A stretch of 7,746 nucleotides of DNA from Candidatus Paceibacter sp. (GTDB taxonomy: Bacteria > Patescibacteriota > Minisyncoccia > Phycocordibacterales > JABAAK01). This document shows, one piece after another, positions 5,580 through 7,746 of this stretch. The stretch covers positions 1-7,746 of the forward strand of contig JABAAZ010000011.1 of NCBI GenBank assembly GCA_014238475.1, given 5' to 3'. The notes below the pieces were generated by a model, which searched no databases, was not told where the DNA came from, and was given only the letters and a program-made list of their open reading frames with translations. A program made the position numbers and the translations under genes. How positions within the stretch are numbered: the first letter of the stretch is position 1; each line of letters starts with the position of its first letter.

Positions 5580-6299
5580 TTATATTTTAATTTCTATGTC
5601 GCCGTATATTTTATTTTGTGATACATTTATTTTATCCTGTTTCATTAATTCAAGTAATGCTAAAAAAGAGATCGCATATGTTTTCTTTGTTCTATTGTCT
5701 GCAAGTTGATTAAAAAAACTATTTGTTTTAAGATTTTGTATTTTTTTATCTAAAGTATTCATCATCTCATCAAGAGTTATAACGATGTCAATCACTTTCT
5801 CCTTTAGTTCTTCTTTTTTAGGAAGTAAAAAAACAATATCTTCTGCAATCAAAGAAATCATATCCAAATTCATTTTTCTATCTGGACGAAACATTACGTG
5901 TATTTTTTGTTTTATTGGACTTGGACAACAGTATGTTTTTTTTGAACAGTTTTCTGCTAAAAACATACTTGCATTTTTCAACAGTTCATACAGAAACAGT
6001 CTTTTTTCTAAAATATTTGCATCAACCTGCTCTTCTTCTAAATAAGAAAGCATTGGTAGGAGTGATTTAGATTTTATAAAAAGAAGTATTGATGCTGTGT
6101 GTACAAAGCAAGCAACCTGCAGTGATGGAAAAACAGCTTGTTTTTTCAGTTCCTCAAGGTAATCATTTGTTATTTTTGCCAATGATAGTGTATTTATTTG
6201 CATCCTCTTTTTTTCTATTAGCGACAAAAGCAGGTCAATTGGCCCGTCAAAATTTCGGTCTTTTGATTGTATTATTTTTTGATTGATTGAATCAGACAC
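5580..6299 (-). CDS. scpA: Segregation and condensation protein A (kleisin)
   Basis: ScpA is the kleisin subunit of the SMC-ScpAB condensin: its N-terminus binds the SMC neck, its centre binds the ScpB dimer and its C-terminal winged helix caps the SMC head. The 239-residue product begins with the family signature Phe-Asp-Gly-Pro-Ile-Asp-Leu-Leu-Leu (18-26), then Leu-Ala-Lys-Ile-Thr-x-x-Tyr-Leu (40-48) and a Leu-Leu-x-Ile-Lys-Ser-Lys-Ser-Leu-Leu-Pro segment near 70-81. It ends in a winged helix with Phe-Leu-Ala-Leu-Leu-Glu-Leu (212-218). The start is GTG at 6299; an in-frame TGA at 6309-6311 and no earlier start make this the best choice. The scpB start follows after 2 bases. A good sigma-70-like promoter lies about 30 bases upstream, so scpA probably opens the scpA-scpB-carboxypeptidase-glyS operon. 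Confidence 0.9.
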   Translation of the reverse strand: MSDSINQKIIQSKDRNFDGPIDLLLSLIEKKRMQINTLSLAKITNDYLEELKKQAVFPSLQVACFVHTASILLFIKSKSLLPMLSYLEEEQVDANILEKRLFLYELLKNASMFLAENCSKKTYCCPSPIKQKIHVMFRPDRKMNLDMISLIAEDIVFLLPKKEELKEKVIDIVITLDEMMNTLDKKIQNLKTNSFFNQLADNRTKKTYAISFLALLELMKQDKINVSQNKIYGDIEIKI

Positions 6300-6328
6300 T
6301 TTTATTTTTCAAAAGAAAGTAAAAACTC

Positions 6329-6357
6329 ATTATAGAATTTTTTCCTTTATGATACAA
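6329..6357 (-). promoter_or_regulatory. Putative promoter of the scpA-scpB-carboxypeptidase-glyS operon
   Basis: On the minus strand TTGTAT (6357-6352) and a perfect TATAAT (6334-6329) are 17 bases apart, the best sigma-70 match in the window. Transcription would start near 6322, leaving a leader of about 23 bases before the scpA GTG. The site lies in the 95-base gap after trpS, in which I see no convincing terminator hairpin. Confidence 0.55.
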
Positions 6358-6394
6358 GTTTACCATACAAAAAAACAATACTAACTATAAAAAA

Positions 6395-7363
6395 TTATTT
6401 TTTTCTTAATCCGACTAAGATTTTTATTTCATGCAACCTCCTATCTAACAATTTATTGATTTTTTTTCTATTTTTAGATAATATTTTTTCGGTAAAATTA
6501 GCGTCTTTTATGATTTTGTTATATTTTTTTCTTGAGTCATCAAATTTATTCATAAAAACATTCAAAAGTTCATTTTTTGCTTCTTTGTATCCGACAGATC
6601 CAGATAAGTATTTTTCCCTGAGCGAAGAAGAATCATTAGTTAATAAATCATAAAAATAAAAAATGTTGCACTTATCTGGATTTAATTTTTCACCTCTACC
6701 CTTTGAATCAGTTTTAATAGCTGCTATCTTTTTTTGGATTATTTCTTTATCTGCAAAGATTGGTAGAGTATTTTTGTAACTTTTACTCATCTTTCTGCCA
6801 TCTGTACCCATTATCTCTATGTCATCTTTTACAAAAACATTTGGCTCTTTAAAATATTTACCAAATTGTTTGTTAAATTTTCTAGCCCACTCTCTTGTAT
6901 ATTCTATATGCTGAAGCTGATCACGGCCAACCGGAATTATATCAAAATCTGGCAATAATATATCTGATGCCATTAATACTGGATATATTGAAAGTGCCAA
7001 AGTTGGTATTTTTTTTGATGCAACTGCTGATTTATATGCATGTGATCTTTGCAGGTGTGGAAACGTTGTAATAGAAAACAAAACCCACATTAACTCTGTT
7101 AGTTGAGGAAAATCTGATTGCCTGTATATTATCGTTTTTTTTGGATTTATTCCCAATGCAACAAAAGATTTAACCAGCTCATCTGTTTTTTTATGTGTTT
7201 GTTTTATGTCTATTGTTGAGTCTGCAAGAGTGTGAAGATCTGCTATAAAAAGAAAGATTTCAGTGTTCTTTTTTTGCAATTCCAATATATCTGCAATTAC
7301 AGCAAAATAATTTCCTAAGTGTATTTCTCCGGTTGGTTTTATTCCTGTTAAAACTTTCTTCAT
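6395..7363 (-). CDS. trpS: Tryptophanyl-tRNA synthetase
   Basis: TrpRS is a class Ic aminoacyl-tRNA synthetase that charges tRNA-Trp; it acts as a dimer in the cytoplasm. The 322-residue product has the Rossmann-fold signatures His-Leu-Gly-Asn (15-18, the HIGH motif) and Lys-Met-Ser-Lys-Ser (191-195). It also has the TrpRS-typical Pro-Val-Gly-Arg-Asp-Gln (144-149), followed by Gln-His-Ile-Glu and an Arg-Lys-Phe-Asn stretch at 161-164. The opening Thr-Gly-Ile-Lys-Pro-Thr-Gly is also diagnostic. Length is close to the usual 325-340, and the C-terminal part (about 205-322) is the helical anticodon-recognition region, very Lys-rich here. The ATG at 7363 starts right at the motif, as expected. It is flanked by a DnaJ-like gene upstream (83-base gap) and scpA downstream (95-base gap); trpS next to scpAB is also seen in Firmicutes. 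Confidence 0.94.
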   Translation of the reverse strand: MKKVLTGIKPTGEIHLGNYFAVIADILELQKKNTEIFLFIADLHTLADSTIDIKQTHKKTDELVKSFVALGINPKKTIIYRQSDFPQLTELMWVLFSITTFPHLQRSHAYKSAVASKKIPTLALSIYPVLMASDILLPDFDIIPVGRDQLQHIEYTREWARKFNKQFGKYFKEPNVFVKDDIEIMGTDGRKMSKSYKNTLPIFADKEIIQKKIAAIKTDSKGRGEKLNPDKCNIFYFYDLLTNDSSSLREKYLSGSVGYKEAKNELLNVFMNKFDDSRKKYNKIIKDANFTEKILSKNRKKINKLLDRRLHEIKILVGLRKK

Positions 7364-7370
7364 TGTTTTT

Positions 7371-7376
7371 ATTATA
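7371..7376 (-). promoter_or_regulatory. Putative -10 element of trpS, giving a leaderless mRNA
   Basis: A perfect TATAAT (7376-7371 on the minus strand) ends 7 bases before the trpS ATG at 7363, so the expected transcript would begin at or within a base or two of the start codon. The -35 region at 17-18 bases (around 7394-7400) is only AT-rich. No Shine-Dalgarno sequence is present. Confidence 0.45.
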
Positions 7377-7446
7377 ATATAAAAATTAAAATAAAATTAA
7401 AATAAAAATATCAATGGTGTATAAAAAACACTCGTGTCTATTTTTT

Positions 7447-7746
7447 TTAAAAACCTTCTTCTTTCAAAATTTTTAAAGCTTCTTTTGCTTTTTTTGTTAT
7501 TTTTGTTGGTGTTGTAATAATTATTTTTACAAAAAATTCAGAAACATTTGACTTACTAACTCTTAAAATTTTACCAGATGTTGTATTTTGTGGAACTTTA
7601 ATAGTGATATCCTTGCTTTCTAATGTTTTGATTTTGTAGTCAGCTGACAAAAGAGCATCTGTAACAGAGACCTCAAGATTCTGAAATGGCATTCCATTTA
7701 ATTCATAAAACACAGAATCACTTGATACATGAAATCTTAAGTGTAA
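7447..7746 (-). CDS. DnaJ-like chaperone, C-terminal substrate-binding domain end, cut by window edge
   Basis: The minus-strand frame is open from the right edge to TAA at 7447-7449, giving the last 99 residues of a protein. They match the end of DnaJ (Hsp40), the co-chaperone that delivers unfolded proteins to DnaK and stimulates its ATPase. An opening Leu-x-Leu-Arg-Phe-His-Val strand is followed by Leu-Glu-Val-Ser-Val-Thr-Asp-Ala-Leu-Leu, then Ile-Lys-Thr-Leu-Glu-Ser-Lys-Asp-Ile-Thr-Ile-Lys-Val-Pro, Thr-Thr-Ser-Gly-Lys-Ile-Leu-Arg-Val, and a closing Thr-Pro-Thr-Lys with a Lys-rich helix. This is the second C-terminal beta domain and dimerisation tail order. A GTG at 7713 lies inside the domain and is not a believable start. 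The Gly/Phe region and zinc fingers lie outside the window, so full DnaJ versus the zinc-free CbpA type cannot be decided. Confidence 0.82.
   Translation of the reverse strand, partial: LHLRFHVSSDSVFYELNGMPFQNLEVSVTDALLSADYKIKTLESKDITIKVPQNTTSGKILRVSKSNVSEFFVKIIITTPTKITKKAKEALKILKEEGF

Noticed and set aside
7417..7437. Possible terminator hairpins (GTGT/ACAC pairings) followed by a T-run after the DnaJ-like gene
   Set aside because: The pairings give only 4-5 bp stems, one with a 2-base loop, and compete with each other; too weak to call an intrinsic terminator.
7447..7713. A complete 88-residue protein starting at GTG 7713
   Set aside because: The frame continues to the window edge with residues that extend the DnaJ C-terminal domain, so the gene is partial and the GTG is an internal valine.
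1..7746. Search for tRNA, rRNA, CRISPR, transposase, toxin-antitoxin or phage genes
   Set aside because: No cloverleaf-like segment, direct repeat array, terminal inverted repeats or mobile-element protein was seen; all gaps between genes are under 100 bases.

Overview
The window is strongly AT-rich (well under one third G+C by eye). It carries compact, tightly packed bacterial housekeeping genes with no recognisable Shine-Dalgarno sequence in front of any start I could check. Gene content, short proteins, many lysine/isoleucine/asparagine residues and a divergent MraY fit a reduced-genome member of the Candidate Phyla Radiation (Patescibacteria). That placement is inference; no marker gene here fixes the phylum. 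All eight visible start regions and nine visible ends are consistent with single-gene or short-operon organisation. No tRNA, rRNA, CRISPR array or mobile element was seen.

Layout. Minus strand, 1-1436: the 5' part of a SEDS-family FtsW/RodA protein, running off the left edge, preceded by mraY; together these are lipid I synthesis and septal or elongation glycan polymerisation. A 57-bp divergent promoter region (1437-1493) separates mraY from two plus-strand genes: a stand-alone DEDDy-type 3'-5' exonuclease (RNase H-like fold) and a membrane-anchored DsbA/thioredoxin-like protein with a CPSC active site. The DsbA gene converges on, and overlaps by 12 bp, the end of glyS. On the minus strand from 6299 down to 2759 lies a compact run scpA - scpB - D,D-carboxypeptidase - glyS with gaps of 2, 3 and 8 bases. 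The scpA-scpB-carboxypeptidase order, with trpS upstream, is a neighbourhood also known from Firmicutes. trpS (6395-7363) has its own AT-rich promoter. The right edge holds the C-terminal end of a DnaJ-like chaperone.

The most striking thing is glyS. The N-terminal and C-terminal parts of an ordinary alpha2-type glycyl-tRNA synthetase sit in the same reading frame and would add up to a normal 457-residue protein. They are separated by two in-frame UGA codons only one codon apart (codons 127 and 129). No other gene in the window contains an in-frame UGA or uses UGA as stop (eight TAA, one TAG). The first UGA lies in the 3' arm of a perfect 6-bp inverted repeat with a GAAA loop. The alternatives (UGA read as sense, paired compensating frameshifts, a split enzyme, a damaged gene or a sequence error) are set out in the findings.

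A second theme is promoter placement. TATAAT-like hexamers end 6-7 bases before the start codons of mraY, trpS and glyS, which would give leaderless mRNAs. This agrees with the absence of Shine-Dalgarno sequences.
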